Below, piece after piece: positions 6,747 to 6,925 of a stretch of 6,925 nucleotides of DNA; within the stretch, counting starts at the first letter, position 1; every line of letters starts with the position of its first letter. The position numbers and the translations under genes were made by a program. The DNA is taken from assembly GCA_900545905.1 (NCBI GenBank), contig URBA01000078.1:1-6925 (forward strand), read 5' to 3'. The DNA is from an uncultured Collinsella sp. (GTDB lineage: Bacteria > Actinomycetota > Coriobacteriia > Coriobacteriales > Coriobacteriaceae). The notes beneath the pieces were generated by a model that searched no databases, was not told the DNA's origin, and saw only the letters and a list, made by a program, of their open reading frames with translations.

Positions 6747-6779
6747 AAAAAAGCGCCTCGCCCAAGATGGGCAAGGCGC
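6747..6779 (-). terminator. Intrinsic terminator of the gene entering from the right
   Basis: In the minus-strand transcript an 11-bp GC-rich stem (GCGCCUUGCCC with GGGCGAGGCGC, one U-G pair; 6769-6779 and 6753-6763) closes a 5-nt loop and is followed by six U residues (6752-6747). It lies 44-76 nt past the stop codon at 6823-6825. It insulates the binding protein-cyclase operon from the gene upstream. Confidence 0.9.
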
Positions 6780-6822
6780 CAAAGGTTGAAATGCATCCGC
6801 AAGCGGTCGAATTAGGTTAACC

Positions 6823-6925
6823 CTACTCGAAGTTCAGCTGCTCCAGGCGGTCGAAGACTGTGTCGATGCGGGTGAGGAAGTCCCACGGATCGAAGATCTC
6901 GTCGAGCTTCTCCTGGCTGACGGTG
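6823..6925 (-). CDS. C-terminal end of a gene running in from the right edge
   Basis: Thirty-three codons and a TAG stop are visible; the start is outside the window. The tail reads TVSQEKLDEIFDPWDFL followed by TRIDTVFDRLEQLNFE. The FDP-x3-L pattern near the C-terminus, followed by an aspartate-rich helix, recalls the ends of fumarase/adenylosuccinate-lyase superfamily enzymes, but this is too short to name the product. Codon use and the strong terminator directly downstream support a real, expressed gene that is transcriptionally separate from the next operon. Confidence 0.7.
   Translation of the reverse strand, partial: TVSQEKLDEIFDPWDFLTRIDTVFDRLEQLNFE

Noticed and set aside
6685..6774. 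A 30-residue N-terminal extension of the solute-binding protein starting at 6774
   Set aside because: It would begin inside the upstream terminator stem and place a polar stretch before the signal anchor; the GTG at 6684 has a ribosome site.

Overview
The window is about 57% GC by eye and tightly packed. Every gene I can support lies on the minus strand, so the gene order below runs from right to left. The organism looks like a monoderm gut actinobacterium, most likely class Coriobacteriia (Collinsella or a close relative). Reasons are the GC content, lipoboxes on exported proteins, a Tat-exported lipoprotein paired with a TSCPD-domain protein, and the overall style of the proteins. This placement is by recognition only and was not tested by search.

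Right edge (6747-6925): the last 33 codons of a gene entering from outside the window, followed by a strong intrinsic terminator. Directly behind it a candidate promoter starts a two-gene operon (6684-4052). The first gene encodes a membrane-anchored or lipid-anchored family 3 solute-binding protein. The second encodes a membrane diguanylate cyclase with an extracytoplasmic domain, a PAS-like region and an intact GGDEF motif. The stop and start codons overlap as ATGA. No transporter permease or ATPase is present, so the binding protein is best read as a ligand-sensing partner of the cyclase, a split version of receptors in which such domains are fused.

Middle (3938-2464): a second two-gene unit with a TAATG stop/start overlap. 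It encodes an 87-residue TSCPD-domain protein with four cysteines, then a Tat-dependent lipoprotein of about 400 residues that looks like a beta-propeller and has no function I recognise.

Left (2404-11): an intergenic stretch with a long imperfect hairpin built on a perfect 7-bp dyad, next to a candidate -10 box. It is followed by an OmpR-family response regulator and, 11 nt later, its HAMP-type sensor histidine kinase, ending close to the left edge.

The window is therefore signal-transduction rich: one c-di-GMP module and one two-component system, separated by an exported-protein pair. I saw no tRNA, rRNA, CRISPR array, insertion sequence, attachment site or origin. The only gene-free stretches (2311-2463, 3939-4051, 6685-6822) are under 160 bases each, and their contents are listed.
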